Shown: positions 38,001 through 47,381, counted from the stretch's first letter. The stretch is DNA of 64,000 nt from Candidatus Bathyoplasma sp. NZ (GCA_013332095.1 JABENI010000016.1:1-64000), one strand, 5' to 3'. Notes: generated by a model from the letters alone, not told the origin. Numbers and translations are program-made.

Positions 38001-39068
38001 TTAAGAGACCACAGCTTGTTTGTAATTATTTGTTTCTTCTTGAGTCATGCTATAAACATCAAGCACATCTATCGTTCCGTCAATAATTTTTTGTTCAATA
38101 TCTAAAATTGAATTTCTTTGATCTACAGTTAGAAACTCGTCATATTTTCCAGTTTTCACCATAAACGATCCATCTTCCGCAAGTCCATAAGACATTAACT
38201 CACCTAATGGTAATCCATCACCAAAGTATTCTGTAAATAAATTTACCATTACAGGTTCAATCCCTTTAACTAATGAAGAAACTATAGTATTGGCCTTATC
38301 TGGGTGAATATCTTTTAATAATTCATATTGGTCTGAATCTACTCCAATTGTTTTTATACCGACATTTTCAGATGCGGTATCAAAAATACCTAATCCTGCG
38401 CCTCCTGCAGCCGCAAATAAAACATCTGCTCCAGCTCCTACAAGTGCATCTGCTGATGATTTACCTAAAGCAGCGTCTGACCAGTTGTTAGTATAAGATT
38501 GTAACACTTTTATATCTGGATTAACGTATAACGCCCCTTGAATAAATGGAACTAAAAATTCATGTATTTGTGTAATATCCATACCGCCAATAAATCCTAA
38601 CTTATTACCTACATTTGCTGCAATTGCTCCAGCCACAAATGCAGCTTCTGCAGGTGGAGTTTCTATAGTAACTACGTTTGATAAATCAATATTTTCATAA
38701 TCTACTTGCCCATCAATATGAATAAATTGTACATCTTTATACTGAGGAGCAATATCTTCAATCATTTCTGCTAGCTCAGGTGAAACTGTTACAATAATAT
38801 CTTTACCTAGGTCTGCAGCATCATAGATAGCAGGCTCCCAATTTTCTTTGTCAATGCCCGCTTCTGTGACAACAATATCTATTTGATCCCCATATTTATC
38901 ACCAACGGCAATCATTCCTCGATTTATACCATCAAAGTATGATTTATCCCCTAAATTACCTGGAATAATTACAGAAACATTTGTTTTGGTTGAATCAATA
39001 CCACTTGAACAACCTGCAACCATAAATGAAAGCGCTAACATCATAAACGAAAGTAAAATTTTTCTCAT
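38001..39068 (-). CDS. BMP-family nucleoside-binding lipoprotein
   Basis: 355 residues. The signal peptide MRKILLSFMMLALSFMVAGC ends in a lipobox with the modified cysteine at 20. The mature part is a BMP/PnrA periplasmic-binding fold: VSVIIPGNLGDKSYFDGINR, then GMDITQIHEF and ADVLFAAAGGAGLGIFDTAS, where ligand loops sit. It captures nucleosides outside the membrane for the ABC importer encoded directly after it. It is first in the operon, with GGAGGAAG before the ATG and a clear promoter and operator. Confidence 0.93.
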   Translation of the reverse strand: MRKILLSFMMLALSFMVAGCSSGIDSTKTNVSVIIPGNLGDKSYFDGINRGMIAVGDKYGDQIDIVVTEAGIDKENWEPAIYDAADLGKDIIVTVSPELAEMIEDIAPQYKDVQFIHIDGQVDYENIDLSNVVTIETPPAEAAFVAGAIAANVGNKLGFIGGMDITQIHEFLVPFIQGALYVNPDIKVLQSYTNNWSDAALGKSSADALVGAGADVLFAAAGGAGLGIFDTASENVGIKTIGVDSDQYELLKDIHPDKANTIVSSLVKGIEPVMVNLFTEYFGDGLPLGELMSYGLAEDGSFMVKTGKYDEFLTVDQRNSILDIEQKIIDGTIDVLDVYSMTQEETNNYKQAVVS

Positions 39069-39093
39069 ACAACTTCCTCCAATTTTTTAGTAA

Positions 39094-39109
39094 ATGAAAC
39101 ATGTTTCAT
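39094..39109. promoter_or_regulatory. LacI-type operator of the nucleoside operon
   Basis: ATGAAACATGTTTCAT is a perfect 16-bp palindrome of the LacI/PurR/CcpA style, placed just after the predicted transcription start. The LacI-family gene at the end of this cluster is the obvious candidate to bind it. Confidence 0.75.
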
Positions 39110-39119
39110 CTCTAAATTT

Positions 39120-39148
39120 AGACTACATTATTTTATTTAACATGTCAA
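39120..39148 (-). promoter_or_regulatory. Promoter of the nucleoside operon
   Basis: On the minus strand TTGACA (39148-39143) and TAGTCT (39125-39120) are separated by 17 bp, 10 bp ahead of the operator. Confidence 0.65.
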
Positions 39149-39281
39149 GTATTTTACCACAAATTTTCTTATATGGTAAATAGGTATTTATATTAAATTA
39201 CTTAATATAGAAATTTATAAATACTTGCAATAAAAATTAATCGAAATTCAAATAGTTGATTTTTAAATTTTTTATAAAAAA

Positions 39282-39307
39282 AGCAGAAAATTGTTATAAT
39301 TTTCGCT
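39282..39307 (-). terminator. Terminator after the acetyltransferase gene
   Basis: AGCGAAAATT pairs with AATTTTCTGCT with one bulge, followed by seven T on the minus strand. Confidence 0.6.
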
Positions 39308-39489
39308 ATTTATAATTATTTTAGTTTCACTTAACTTATCATTTAATTGTTAAATTATTTTTTTAAAATTAAATGTATTTTTTATTATTCCATCTTGATG
39401 CAGTTTAAAATAAATTTAAGTGATTTTTTAAAGAAAACTTCTTTCCTCAAAAATATTTCTAATTCTTGAAAACAAAATAATTCTTATTT

Positions 39490-40308
39490 TTATAATTTTT
39501 TATAATAATTTTTTGCAATTTCATATAAGTCTTTTGCCTTTAGCAAAGTACAAGTTGCATCACCAATTTTAGTTATCCTTAAGGAGTCTGTGTTTTTATA
39601 CGTTTCTTCAAATAAATTATAAATATTTTTAAAATCTATTTCAAAGTCATCACTCGCCTCATAATCGTTAACTTCTACATTTTCTATTTTTTTATTTTTT
39701 AACATTTTAGTTCTAAAGATTTTTTTCTGAGCTTTTGAAGAAAATATTTCACACTGATGTAAAAATGTACAAGTTGTTATGTCAGTACCTAGAAATAAAA
39801 TATAACCATCTTCTTCTACTAATTTATACATAGGGTTACTACTATTTGCTTCATCTAAGGAATGGATAAACCAATCTTTTGAATTACTTTTATTATAAAC
39901 AGCTAAGGAAACTGAAGGATTATCAGTTTTAGTAACATTTTTATATCTTAAAAATGTTATTGGAGTTATGCCTACAGATTCACTTATAAAAATATTTGGA
40001 TCATAATATTTTCTATTTTCTTCAATTACTTTGTGCCACTCTTTTGGTACAGGTGGATTTTCCCATCCTTTTGAATCAGAAAAAGAATGACTATTGTGAC
40101 TTGGCATTATAATTACTCCATCTTCCATCGTTTCAATTAAGGCATCTATCATATCATATTGTCTGTTAACTATATATCCAAAACTTTTAAGTGATGTATG
40201 AACCATTACTTTAGTTTCTTGGTTTAAGCCTAATTCTTTCAAACCGTTTATTATATCACTTTTTAAAACTAGTTTTCTAGTGTTTTTTACTATATCTTTT
40301 AATCCCAT
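39490..40308 (-). CDS. AAC(3)-family N-acetyltransferase
   Basis: 272 residues from ATG 40308, chosen for its AAAGGAG site; an upstream start at 40365 lacks one. Family blocks: VMVHTSLKSFGYIV near residue 32, VIIMPSHNSHSF, PVPKEWHKVIEENRK, ESVGITPITFLR, and YILFLGTDITTCTFLHQCE, the acetyl-CoA and substrate region of aminoglycoside 3-N-acetyltransferases. Chromosomal YokD-like members of this family often do not confer strong drug resistance and their natural substrate is unclear. It stands alone between two terminators or gaps. Confidence 0.85.
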   Translation of the reverse strand: MGLKDIVKNTRKLVLKSDIINGLKELGLNQETKVMVHTSLKSFGYIVNRQYDMIDALIETMEDGVIIMPSHNSHSFSDSKGWENPPVPKEWHKVIEENRKYYDPNIFISESVGITPITFLRYKNVTKTDNPSVSLAVYNKSNSKDWFIHSLDEANSSNPMYKLVEEDGYILFLGTDITTCTFLHQCEIFSSKAQKKIFRTKMLKNKKIENVEVNDYEASDDFEIDFKNIYNLFEETYKNTDSLRITKIGDATCTLLKAKDLYEIAKNYYKKL

Positions 40309-40487
40309 AAAATGCTCCTTTTTATTGAAATAATTTAATATTTCAATTAATTTAATCATAAGCAAATCAACATATCAATTTACTTTATTATTTTTAATAG
40401 TACCTTTATTTGTGCTTGATTTTCACAATTTAAAACTTTCTTAACTAATTTTTTTAAGTAATATTTTTAGATAATTGAGTTTAATAA

Positions 40488-40640
40488 TTATTCTTTAATT
40501 ACTTTAGAAGGCTTACATAAATCAATTGTCCTAATTTTTAATAAATTCTTTTCATTTTCACAGTAACATAATATATCATTGATATCCTTATCTGTTAAAA
40601 AGTATATTAATTCTACACGTATTCTTTTATTTGTTTTTTA
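40488..40640 (-). pseudogene. Unidentified C-terminal ORF fragment
   Basis: About 48 codons are open on the minus strand (VELIYFLTDKDINDILCYCE, then KNLLKIRTIDLCKPSKVIKE, stop TAA) with no start. I do not recognise the family. It is one of several relics between 40.4 and 42.5 kb. Confidence 0.25.
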
Positions 40641-40808
40641 ATAATTAAATAAGGTAAATTTAATAAAGATTAGTATTGATATATTTATAATTTCTATTTT
40701 TAAACAATTTTACCGTAAATTTTCTGTAAGTATATCAACAGACATTATTGAAATTTTAATTCTTAGTTCTTTAAAATTTCATCTGATATTCTTCTATTTT
40801 TTAACATT

Positions 40809-40825
40809 TGGTTGGGAAGACTGGA
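40809..40825 (-). repeat. Short sequence resembling the 3' end of tRNA-Pro
   Basis: TGGTTGGGAAGACTGGA matches the fragment at 48818 (TGGTCGGGAAGACAGGA) at 15 of 17 positions. It may be a decayed integration-site copy, or chance similarity. Confidence 0.2.
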
Positions 40826-40905
40826 AAAACAAAACACGTTATGTTATAAATAAATACCTTTATTCAATATTAGGTCAATTCTTTCTAAATCAATGTTGTA
40901 CTGTT

Positions 40906-41325
40906 CTAAAACACTTTTTTCTTTGAATTTTTCCAATTAACCCCAAAAGGAGATTTCGTTATAAAAAAATTAAATTTTTCTTTTTTAAATTGATCTTCTG
41001 TCAAGGTATCACGATGTCTGATGTTATCAACATCTTGCTCTTTAATAAGTATATTGGTTTTACATATCGCATATCCTTCATCATTAATATCCTGACCATA
41101 AAGTCTTATTGTTGTATTTTTTATATCTTTTTGTCTTCGTTCTTCAACTATTCTACTTTCACTAACCGATAGCATTCCACCTGCATCAAAACACCCATCG
41201 TAGATCTTAAATAGTTTTCCATTAACATCCATATCTTCATAACCCGATAAAAGTAAATCAGTACAAAACTCAATAACTTCTCTAGGTGTGTCATGGTCCC
41301 CCGCTTCAGCAAGTCATACTAAGCT
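40906..41325 (-). pseudogene. Relic of a type I HsdM methyltransferase
   Basis: The minus strand reads TPREVIEFCTDLLLSGYEDM, KIYDGCFDAGGMLSVSESRI (degenerate SAM motif), RLYGQDINDEGYAICKTNIL and KFNFFITKSPFGVNWK, where NPPF has become KSPF. This is the catalytic core of an HsdM unlike the intact one. The upstream part (to about 41325) continues in the same or a shifted frame and is cut by stops; the downstream part is missing. Confidence 0.8.
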
Positions 41326-41356
41326 TTCAAATTAAATTTCATTACTATAGTATATA

Positions 41357-42181
41357 TTAAAAAGTGATGCTGTCGGGATCAGGAAACAGTTTTATTTCTT
41401 TATTTAGTGTTTTTAATTGTGCGACTTCGTCAGTAGTTAATTGAAAATCAAAGATCTTAAAATTTTGCTCAATTCTTTTTTTATCAATCGATTTAGGTAA
41501 GACGACATAGCCTAAACTAATTAAATAATTTAGCGCGATTTGCGTATTAGATTTATTGTGCGCATGTGCAATTTCGGTGATGATGTTGTTATTTAAAAGC
41601 TCACTTACGTTTTTACTCATAAGGGGGGCGTAAGCTAATAATTTAAAATCATTAACATTTGCATATTTAAGCATTTCTAAATTTAAAACTTGGACATGGG
41701 CTTCAATTTGATTAATCATTGGTTTAATAATTGCCGTTTCATTTAGTTTCATCATGTGATGAATTTTAAAATTAGAAACTCCGATGGCTTTAATTAATCC
41801 GCTTTCATAAAATTCTTCAATCGCTTTCCATGATTGTGCTGTTTTTTCATAACTTTTCGGCCAGTGAATCAAGTATAAATCTAAGTAATCTAATTGCAGT
41901 TTGTTTAAAGATTCTTGAAAAGCAATTTTAGTCGTTTCATATCCCTGGTCTGCATTCCATAATTTTGATGTGACAAATATTTCTTCACGCTTGATTTTTG
42001 AATCTTTAATCGCTTTGCCAACTTCAACTTCATTTTCATAAATTGCTGCAGTGTCGATGTGACGATAGCCAATTTCAAGAGCCCATTTAACAGCATTGTA
42101 ACATTCTTTCCCTTTATTTTGCCAAGTTCCTAAACCGATTTGGGGAATTTCATAACTATTTATTAATTTTATTTTATGCAT
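41357..42181 (-). CDS. Aldo-keto reductase (AKR5-like)
   Basis: 274 residues, the usual length. An (alpha/beta)8 barrel with catalytic tetrad D43, Y48, K73 and H106, in HIDTAAIYENE, FVTSKLW and DLYLIHWP. GVSNFKIHHM and the NADPH-binding region (VLPKSIDKKRIEQNF) are present. It reduces carbonyls with NADPH in the cytoplasm; 2,5-diketogluconate reductase and methylglyoxal-type reductases are the closest named types, but the substrate is not predictable. It is a single gene, slightly less AT-rich than its neighbours, which may reflect transfer. Confidence 0.93.
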   Translation of the reverse strand: MHKIKLINSYEIPQIGLGTWQNKGKECYNAVKWALEIGYRHIDTAAIYENEVEVGKAIKDSKIKREEIFVTSKLWNADQGYETTKIAFQESLNKLQLDYLDLYLIHWPKSYEKTAQSWKAIEEFYESGLIKAIGVSNFKIHHMMKLNETAIIKPMINQIEAHVQVLNLEMLKYANVNDFKLLAYAPLMSKNVSELLNNNIITEIAHAHNKSNTQIALNYLISLGYVVLPKSIDKKRIEQNFKIFDFQLTTDEVAQLKTLNKEIKLFPDPDSITF

Positions 42182-42344
42182 AAATCCTCCTAATTAACTC
42201 ATTATTTATTATTAGTAATTCTTTTGGCAGTTTTAATTGATACAGGTCAACTCTATTCCCATACATTTAACTAGTACTTACACGCCGATTATTAAGATAT
42301 TTTCAATTTTTCCCATGCGATTTTCGGCACTTTTGAAATATGGA

Positions 42345-42482
42345 CTAATCCTTTACTGCTCTATTTAAAGTCGATAATTCAGCTGTAGCCTCAATACATG
42401 CTTTCAATAATTTTTTATTTTCAATATTTTTAATAATACTTAGTTTTGGCAAATCATTATATGGTCTTGTCTTTTCAAACAT
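42345..42482 (-). pseudogene. N-terminal relic of a Fic-family protein
   Basis: ATG 42482 (GGGTGA upstream) opens MFEKTRPYNDLPKLSIIKNI and ILKACIEATAELSTLN-like sequence, the PYNDLPxLP...A...L..L opening of Fic proteins, ending at a TAG after 45 codons. Further bases in another frame read GLVHISKVPKIAWEKL. The catalytic HPFxxGNGR core is absent. Confidence 0.5.
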
Positions 42483-42509
42483 AAAATCACCCTATGTATA
42501 ATTTAGCAC

Positions 42510-42530
42510 GCTTTGTGCTTTGTGCTTTGT
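42510..42530. repeat. Three tandem copies of GCTTTGT
   Basis: A perfect 7-bp unit repeated three times just upstream of the Fic relic. The remaining gap up to 43034 shows no gene. Confidence 0.6.
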
Positions 42531-43034
42531 GTCGATATGTATATGTTTTTTTTGTAGACATAATTCATTATTGTGGGTACATATTTTTTATGATGTTTTA
42601 CTACAATACTAAAATATATTTTAGTTAGTGACAAAATCTTCTCAAAACTATTTTCAAAGAAATATCTATTATCAATAATAAACAATTAATCAACTAAGTC
42701 CCACTGCTGATAAGGCGATATCGGAATCTATCTTCAAAAAATGATTCTCCATTCAATTTAGGCAACTTAAAAATTCTTACAGATTTGTAAGAAAAATAAT
42801 TAATTCCTCTAGAAAAAAAGGAAATAAGATTTCTTATGTAACTCTCTAAAATCTTGCAGATAAAAATACAAGAGATTTTTTCATTAATTCAGTATTTCAC
42901 CACAATCAAATGTATCTAGTCACATATTAATACGTAATCAAAAAATAAATTTTAAATTATTTTTAAGGTTTGCAAAATAGCCTTATTATGAAAACTGTAT
43001 GCAAGTAGATTAGTTCTTCACTTATAAGACAATT

Positions 43035-43058
43035 AGTAAGTAGCGCTAACTGTTTACT
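43035..43058 (+). terminator. Orphan plus-strand terminator
   Basis: AGTAAGTAG pairs with CTGTTTACT (two G-T wobbles) around CGCTAA, followed by TTTTTTT. No plus-strand gene precedes it, so it may end a small RNA or a lost gene. Confidence 0.45.
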
Positions 43059-43096
43059 TTTTTTATACCCTTTCAGATATGGAAATATAAACCCAA

Positions 43097-43120
43097 AAAA
43101 ACACGATTAACGTGTGTTTT
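43097..43120 (-). terminator. Terminator-like hairpin
   Basis: AAAACAC pairs with GTGTTTT; on the minus strand a run of T follows. It lies past the gene at 43354 and probably ends its transcript. Confidence 0.5.
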
Positions 43121-43353
43121 CAGTAGACCAAACTAATCAGATAACATTTACTCATAAAATTATAGCGACTCAGATATAACTTTAATAACTATTTAACTAA
43201 AAATATTAACTTGTTTAGTAATATCAAACATTGATTATATATCCAATTAATAATTATTTAATTGATTAATAAATTTTATAAATTCAAATAGTTTATCGGA
43301 AGATTCGATTATATATTGACACTAATGTTTTTTTATCCTATCCAAAATTATAC

Positions 43354-43983
43354 TTACAATATATCTTTATAATCATAAATCTTATAATCCATATTATACT
43401 TCTTCACAAGGGTATCAATATATTTATTTCTAGAAGTACTCTCTCTAACGGATGGAGGAAATTCTAAACAAGTTTCATCATACAATTTCATATACGGTAA
43501 TACCTTATCTTTACCGCTTTCATATAGTTTATCTAGCATATGAATTGAATATAATTTTTTCACTATAAACTTAGGTTCTAAAATTTTTAGACAACCTCCG
43601 TATACACCATTCATGACCTCGTTAAATAATTCTTTTATCTCAGTTGATGAGTATTTTAACTCAAATTTATTTAGTTCACTTTCTAACTCTACAATAAATG
43701 AATTTTTAACTATGTCAAAATTGCAATCATAACTAAGCGGATATTTTTTATAAAAATTTATTACACTTTTATTAAAAAAGCCTTCCTCTAAATATTTAAA
43801 TTTCTTTTCATCAAGCGCAGTCCATATGACTTTATCATTCTTTATAGCATAAGTAGCTAATGGAAACATTTTTTTATTTATTAAATTACCCAACAAATCA
43901 ATTTTAATATTTAATTCTTCACATAAAGATTGAGTAGAAATAAAGTATTTTTTTATGTATAATATATCCTCTTTAGTAAACAT
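43354..43983 (-). CDS. Unknown cytoplasmic protein, possibly DUF6058-like
   Basis: 209 residues from ATG 43983, where GAGGTG lies upstream; a GTG at 43992 is less likely. It begins MFTKEDILYIKKYFISTQSL, and the middle holds NGVYGGCLKILEPKFIVKKL, which recalls DUF6058 (a YGVCL-type motif); the match is from memory and weak. There is no signal peptide or membrane segment. The C-terminus carries KYIDTLVKKYNMDYKIYDY. Function unknown. It stands alone, with a terminator-like hairpin at 43097. Confidence 0.55.
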   Translation of the reverse strand: MFTKEDILYIKKYFISTQSLCEELNIKIDLLGNLINKKMFPLATYAIKNDKVIWTALDEKKFKYLEEGFFNKSVINFYKKYPLSYDCNFDIVKNSFIVELESELNKFELKYSSTEIKELFNEVMNGVYGGCLKILEPKFIVKKLYSIHMLDKLYESGKDKVLPYMKLYDETCLEFPPSVRESTSRNKYIDTLVKKYNMDYKIYDYKDIL

Positions 43984-44077
43984 AACTGTCACCTCTTTCT
44001 TATCCTAAGTATAATTTTTTATACGTTTTTAATTTATTAAATTAGTCATTCAGTAGTAACTTATTTAGCAGATTTTT

Positions 44078-44647
44078 TCATCCGTTAATTACTTTATCTA
44101 CTGAAAAAATAACTTGTGTTCCATATTTTTTATCATAAAATGATTGATTATTTTTAATCAATAAAGAAATTATGAATTGAACAATCATCCATGTAAATGC
44201 AATTAATCCTAAAATAGCTGAAATTGCATTAATAATTGGATTTGATATCAAAAACATATCCTTTATCGCTATACCAAAAGTTATCACCGACTGATAATAA
44301 AACCAATGAACAATTTTTGTTCTTTTTATATAGATATCAAAAGGAATAATTCTATTATTTTCATCTACAACATATAGTCCAAATAATATTTTGTATATTG
44401 TACGATTATTATTTTTTAAAGGAATATATATATACCAAATTGTACTCATAGTAAACATAATTAATGCTGTAAACATATAGTCAACATAACTTGCCGAATT
44501 AATATCATTTTTGAAAATTATATTTCTTACTATATTAATAACAATTGAAACTCCCATTACCGTAATAAAATCACACATTCCTGCTATAATTCTTTTTAGT
44601 TTAGTATATTTTAATGTTTCTTTGTTTAGTTTATTCAACTTATTCAC
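44078..44647 (-). CDS. RDD-family membrane protein
   Basis: 189 residues with three to four membrane helices. The family signature is visible: KRIIAGMCDFITVMG (Arg and Asp in the first helix) and, after the last helix, QSFYDKKYGTQVIF, the usual RDD ending. Function of most RDD proteins is unknown; some are ion/H+ exchangers. The start may be GTG 44647 or TTG 44638, the latter better spaced from AAAGGTG. It follows pepD by 4 bp and is probably co-translated. It is the clearest gene here ending in TGA. Confidence 0.8.
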   Translation of the reverse strand: MNKLNKLNKETLKYTKLKRIIAGMCDFITVMGVSIVINIVRNIIFKNDINSASYVDYMFTALIMFTMSTIWYIYIPLKNNNRTIYKILFGLYVVDENNRIIPFDIYIKRTKIVHWFYYQSVITFGIAIKDMFLISNPIINAISAILGLIAFTWMIVQFIISLLIKNNQSFYDKKYGTQVIFSVDKVING

Positions 44648-44651
44648 ACCT

Positions 44652-46094
44652 TTAATTTACTTTTGATAATACCTCTTTTAAAAATTCATACACTCTTATC
44701 GCAGAAGAAATATCCATTTTTTCATTTGTAGTATGAACTTCTTTTAAATTTGGTCCTATTGATACCATATCAGAATTCGGATAATCAATACTTAAATACC
44801 CACACTCAAGACCACAATGCACAGAAGTTATAATCGGCTTTATTTCGTATAACTTCTCATAAGTTTCCACCATTAAAACTCTAATGTAAGATTCTTTTTT
44901 AAATTTCCATTCTGGATAATCACCAAGAGTTTTTAAAGTAGAATTAGTTAGTCTAGCTAATTTTTGAAATTTTACTATCATGTACTCTTTAATTGAAACT
45001 TCTGCAGATCTAATTACGTTACCAAAAAATATTTCATTGTCTGTAATTTTTATTAATCCCAAATTAGTGGAACTTTCTACTACTCCAGGTACACTTAATG
45101 ACATTGTATTAATCCCCTGATCTATCAATGTCAAAATATCGATTATAGTAATAAAATCATCTTTAATAATATACTTATCACAATTAGAAATTTCTGAAAT
45201 TTCTATATTAAAACCTTTTTCTAACAAATCAAATTCCATAAAATATTTTTTCTCTAAATCTTTAATCTTATTTAAGACTATATCAACATCAATAGAATTT
45301 ACGTTTAATAAAACTTCACAACTTCTTGGTATAGCAGTTGCACTCGTTCCTCCTACTATATCTGAAATAGAAATATCAAATATTTCATTTAATTCACTCA
45401 ACAACCTTGCAGTAACTTTAAATGCACTTATTCTATTTTTATCTATTTCCATACCAGAGTGACCACCTAAAAGTCCTCCAATAATTACTGAAAAAGATTT
45501 ATCATATTTATTTTTTTCAAAACTTATATTTTTATACAAATTTGTTCTAACTGCGCCTGCACAAGAAGTAAATATTTTTCCTTCTTCTTCTGCATCAATA
45601 TTAATAATAATATCACAGGGAAACTTTTCAGGATTAAAACCAATTATTCCTCCCATTCCATCTTCCTCATTTGCGGTAAATAAAGCTACGATATTAGGAT
45701 GTTTTAATTGATCACTTTCTAATATGCTCATAGTATAAGCTATCGCAATGCCATTGTCTGCACCTAACGTAGTTTTATTAGCAGTTAAATAATCACCTTC
45801 AACTATTAATTCTACTCCATCATTTAAAAAGTCAAAATCAAATTTACGTTCTTTTTCACAAACCATATCCATATGACCTTGTAACATAACTGTTTTATTT
45901 GAATCAGAAGTCGAAGCCTTCTTAATAATGATATTTAAGTGCTCATCTTTATAAGTTTCTAATCCTAAAGATTTACCAAATTCTAATAAAAATTCACTTA
46001 TTTTTTCTTCATTGTGACTTCCTCTAGGTATTTTAGATATTTTCTTAAAATTTTTAAAAATATCTTGTTTCAGCATCTCATTAATATTATACAT
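44652..46094 (-). CDS. pepD: Cytosolic non-specific dipeptidase (aminoacyl-histidine dipeptidase) PepD
   Basis: 480 residues, standard for M20C peptidases. Metal and catalytic residues are H74 and D76 (LQGHMDMVCE), D113 (LGADNGIAIAY), E143/E144 (FTANEEDGMGG), D167 (NIDAEEEGK), and a late His (SVHCGLECGYLS). It hydrolyses dipeptides, including Xaa-His, in the cytoplasm with two zinc ions. AAAAGGAGC precedes the ATG, but that site directly follows a terminator-like hairpin shared with the upstream DUF819 gene, suggesting regulated read-through. Confidence 0.95.
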   Translation of the reverse strand: MYNINEMLKQDIFKNFKKISKIPRGSHNEEKISEFLLEFGKSLGLETYKDEHLNIIIKKASTSDSNKTVMLQGHMDMVCEKERKFDFDFLNDGVELIVEGDYLTANKTTLGADNGIAIAYTMSILESDQLKHPNIVALFTANEEDGMGGIIGFNPEKFPCDIIINIDAEEEGKIFTSCAGAVRTNLYKNISFEKNKYDKSFSVIIGGLLGGHSGMEIDKNRISAFKVTARLLSELNEIFDISISDIVGGTSATAIPRSCEVLLNVNSIDVDIVLNKIKDLEKKYFMEFDLLEKGFNIEISEISNCDKYIIKDDFITIIDILTLIDQGINTMSLSVPGVVESSTNLGLIKITDNEIFFGNVIRSAEVSIKEYMIVKFQKLARLTNSTLKTLGDYPEWKFKKESYIRVLMVETYEKLYEIKPIITSVHCGLECGYLSIDYPNSDMVSIGPNLKEVHTTNEKMDISSAIRVYEFLKEVLSKVN

Positions 46095-46114
46095 AAATTG
46101 CTCCTTTTCAAAAA

Positions 46115-46148
46115 GGTAACATCTTATTGTTAAATATAAAATGTTACC
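46115..46148 (-). terminator. Terminator-like hairpin before pepD
   Basis: On the minus strand GGTAACAT pairs with ATGTTACC and the stem extends through TTAT/ATAA, closing on a loop of about eight bases and followed by TTTTTG. It lies between the DUF819 gene and pepD. Confidence 0.65.
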
Positions 46149-46193
46149 TCTATTATTTTAAATTTATATTTAAATCATTAACAATAAGATGTT
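46118..46193 (-). promoter_or_regulatory. Possible antiterminator pairing, exclusive with the terminator
   Basis: AACATCTTATTGTTAA (46193-46178 on the minus strand, the last codons of the DUF819 gene) is perfectly complementary over 16 bp to TTAACAATAAGATGTT (46133-46118), which is the 3' arm and loop of the terminator hairpin. Both structures cannot form at once. Confidence 0.5.
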
Positions 46194-47381
46194 CCCAACT
46201 ATGACACCACCCAATGTACCAACGATTACTCCTAACATACCCATTAACACTCCAACTGGTACTAAAGTTTCATCATAAGCTCCAGCTATTACTGGTGAAC
46301 TTGCTACTCCACCGATGTTTGCACATGAAGCAACCGCACAAGTGAATAAATCAAGTTTAAATAGTTTAGCAACTACCACCATGATTCCACCATGAACAAT
46401 TAAAATTACAAATCCTGCAATAATATAAAGAGGAGCTTCTGTTAATTCCATGAAATTTGCACTTGCTGCTATTAATGCAACGTTTATATATAACATTACA
46501 TTTGCAATTTCCTTTGTGGAAGGTAATTTGCTTAACGAGGTCATCGCAAGACCAATACCAGCAATGGTTGCTAATACAATTGTCCATCCTGTACTATTTA
46601 AAATTAACATGCCGCCAATTTCCAAATCGGGAATTTTAGTACCTACAAATAATAAGAAAGCACCAACACCTAATCCTAATCCTAATGTTGAAAAAATATC
46701 TGAGAAAGTTATTTCTTTTCTTATTCCAGATTCTAAATCTTGCAAACCTTCTGCAATTTCTTCAATTACTTTAGTATCAGCTTTAGTGAATTTATTAAAT
46801 TTTTCAACAAAAATTTTACTTGAAACAAAATAAATTAAAATCATAATCCAAATTGAATAATCTATTGAATCAATCAATAAAGTATACCCCATTTGAGCAT
46901 CACCTAGATTAAATACTTCTTGAACAGCTACCATGTTTTGAGTACCACCAATCCATGAACCACCCAAAGCTCCAAATGATTTTGCAACGATTTCTAATTC
47001 TCCAGTGAAACCGCCTTTGAACATTGCAAATGCAATTACAAATCCTAGCATAATTGACAAAGTGGCACAAAAAAATGCAATTAACATTTTTGAACCAAGT
47101 TTAGCAATTTGTCTTAAATCAGCCCTCAATAACATTAAAAATATCATTGATGGTAATAATGCTGATTTAAATTCACCTCTTGCAATACCAGCACCAGTCG
47201 CTAATCCATCTACTTTTAGTTGCCATAATCCAAATGTGGAAAATAACATAGAACCAAAATAAATAATTACTAACGGTGGTACCATATCAAAAAACTTTGA
47301 TTTTGTTTTCTCTTTAATAGCGAAAACTAAAGCAGCAAATGCTACTATAAAAGCAATAAACGAAAAACCTTCTACAATCAT
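46170..47381 (-). CDS. DUF819-family membrane protein
   Basis: 403 residues from ATG 47381, which has AAGGAGG 7 bp upstream (a longer start at 47417 is unlikely). About 10-11 membrane helices. Family markers are MVPPLVIIYFGSMLF, KSFGALGGSWIGGTQNMVAV near the middle, and CAVASCANIGGVASSPVIAG near the C-terminus. The function is unproven; conserved GGT-N and ANIGG loops look like a transporter. It precedes pepD, so peptide or amino-acid traffic is an attractive guess only. Confidence 0.88.
   Translation of the reverse strand: MIVEGFSFIAFIVAFAALVFAIKEKTKSKFFDMVPPLVIIYFGSMLFSTFGLWQLKVDGLATGAGIARGEFKSALLPSMIFLMLLRADLRQIAKLGSKMLIAFFCATLSIMLGFVIAFAMFKGGFTGELEIVAKSFGALGGSWIGGTQNMVAVQEVFNLGDAQMGYTLLIDSIDYSIWIMILIYFVSSKIFVEKFNKFTKADTKVIEEIAEGLQDLESGIRKEITFSDIFSTLGLGLGVGAFLLFVGTKIPDLEIGGMLILNSTGWTIVLATIAGIGLAMTSLSKLPSTKEIANVMLYINVALIAASANFMELTEAPLYIIAGFVILIVHGGIMVVVAKLFKLDLFTCAVASCANIGGVASSPVIAGAYDETLVPVGVLMGMLGVIVGTLGGVIVGNILLLMI

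Noticed and set aside
42510-42530. GCTTTGT x3 as a phase-variation repeat
   Set aside because: Only three units, not inside an intact gene or clear promoter.
42503-42685. 60-codon minus-strand ORF upstream of the Fic relic
   Set aside because: Low-complexity sequence created by the GCTTTGT repeat and AT-rich DNA; no ribosome site.
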